Assembly (NCBI GenBank): GCA_024690505.1
Contig: JAILPA010000186.1
Coordinates: 1-57,452, forward strand
Direction of reading: 5' to 3'
DNA: 57,452 nucleotides
Source of the DNA: Prevotella sp.
GTDB lineage: Bacteria > Bacteroidota > Bacteroidia > Bacteroidales > Bacteroidaceae
Made by a program: the position numbers and the translations under genes. Under the pieces are notes generated by a model that ran no database searches, was not told where the DNA came from, and saw only the letters and a program-made list of their open reading frames with translations. Shown in pieces: positions 57,260 through 57,452 of this stretch (the first letter of the stretch is position 1; each line of letters begins with the position of its first letter).

Positions 57260-57452
57260 GTTTTTTTTCGGGCTCCAAAGCTTGAAAGATGCTCTTGGCA
57301 TAGGTATCCTTGTCGAACAGTTTGGCCCGTTCAACGGATGCGGCCGCCATCTGTTGACGCTTTTCGGGGTGCTCGTAGAGGTCGAGGATGGCCGAGACGA
57401 GGTTGTTCACAATATCATGGCGTTCAACAATGGTGGCAACTCCCTCACAAAT
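57237..57452 (-). CDS. Glycosyltransferase family 4, C-terminal part (partial at window end)
   Basis: 71 residues visible; the 5' end lies outside the window. EGVATIVERHDIVNNLVSAI, LYEHPEKRQQMAAASVERA and LFDKDTYAKSIFQALE match the end of GT4 proteins (helices after the donor-binding domain). The natural end would be near QALEP; beyond it EKKREMRNEK is encoded by the tandem repeat array, which also provides the stop. It converges with the ATP-grasp gene. Confidence 0.7.
   Translation of the reverse strand: MCEGVATIVERHDIVNNLVSAILDLYEHPEKRQQMAAASVERAKLFDKDTYAKSIFQALEPEKKREMRNEK

Overview
The window looks like a chromosomal segment of a Bacteroidota bacterium, most likely Prevotellaceae (Prevotella sensu lato). 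The grounds are: many promoters of the phylum type TTTG-N19/20-TAnnTTTG; families largely restricted to the phylum (DUF4348, DUF4468, DUF4837, BT4734/VapE-type protein, TupA-like ATP-grasp, BspA-type leucine-rich repeats); type IX secretion-like C-terminal tails; and weak Shine-Dalgarno sequences. No rRNA, integrase or transposase gene is seen, and no CRISPR array.

Layout. 1-1.6 kb: tail of a type I restriction subunit HsdR, then tRNA-Val(CAC) and tRNA-Arg(CCG) on the minus strand. 1.7-5.8 kb: plus-strand cluster of a DUF4348 lipoprotein, murB, an MBL-fold hydrolase and rmuC. 6.1-9.1 kb: divergent pair of a cysteine desulfidase/serine dehydratase-like enzyme and a C4-dicarboxylate transporter. 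9.1-18.6 kb, minus strand: dsbD-like reductase, flippase-like membrane protein, pdxA, DUF4837 lipoprotein, rlmN, a nucleotidyltransferase/UDP-glucuronate-epimerase fusion and a galacturonokinase-like GHMP kinase; the last two suggest galacturonate salvage to UDP-sugars. 18.7-24.3 kb: a three-domain protein (GT2, GalT/HIT-like, SpoIID) and an AmpG-like permease. 24.6-27 kb: two small exported or unknown proteins, frr and rsgA. 27-34 kb: a corrinoid methyltransferase island made of two convergent operons: an MtaA/MtbA-like enzyme, a histidine-kinase-like sensor without its phospho-acceptor His, a MetH-activation-like protein, a DUF4468 protein, and a UroD-like/homocysteine-methyltransferase/B12-binding fusion. 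34-36.7 kb: a secreted S9 peptidase. 36.8-44.5 kb: seven sugar or sugar-phosphate transferase genes in mixed orientation, including a Stealth-family protein. 44.6-52 kb: three secreted repeat proteins with MBG, dockerin and LRR modules. 52.9-55.1 kb: a VapE-like ATPase with BT4734-like N-terminus. 55.1-57.4 kb: more glycan genes, the last cut by the window edge.

The most striking feature is outside the genes. Six intergenic stretches (about 5.96, 12.3, 24.5, 36.75, 52.3 and 52.6 kb) carry arrays with the same geometry but different sequences: units of 22 bp, each a 13-nt miniature inverted repeat plus a 9-nt linker. Arm sequences change between arrays (AAAG/CTTT, GAAG/CTTC, ACAG/CTGT, GGACT/AGTCC, GAACT/AGTTC) with compensating changes, and cores of nearby units are often exact reverse complements. 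Geometry is conserved while sequence is not, which suggests a structural or mechanistic constraint. Other repeat classes are also present: 7-bp CTCATTT arrays that form the ends of coding regions, 42-bp in-frame repeats at the joints of the methyltransferase fusion, and a 51-bp repeat found in inverted copies. All functional statements are from reading the sequence; no database search was run.
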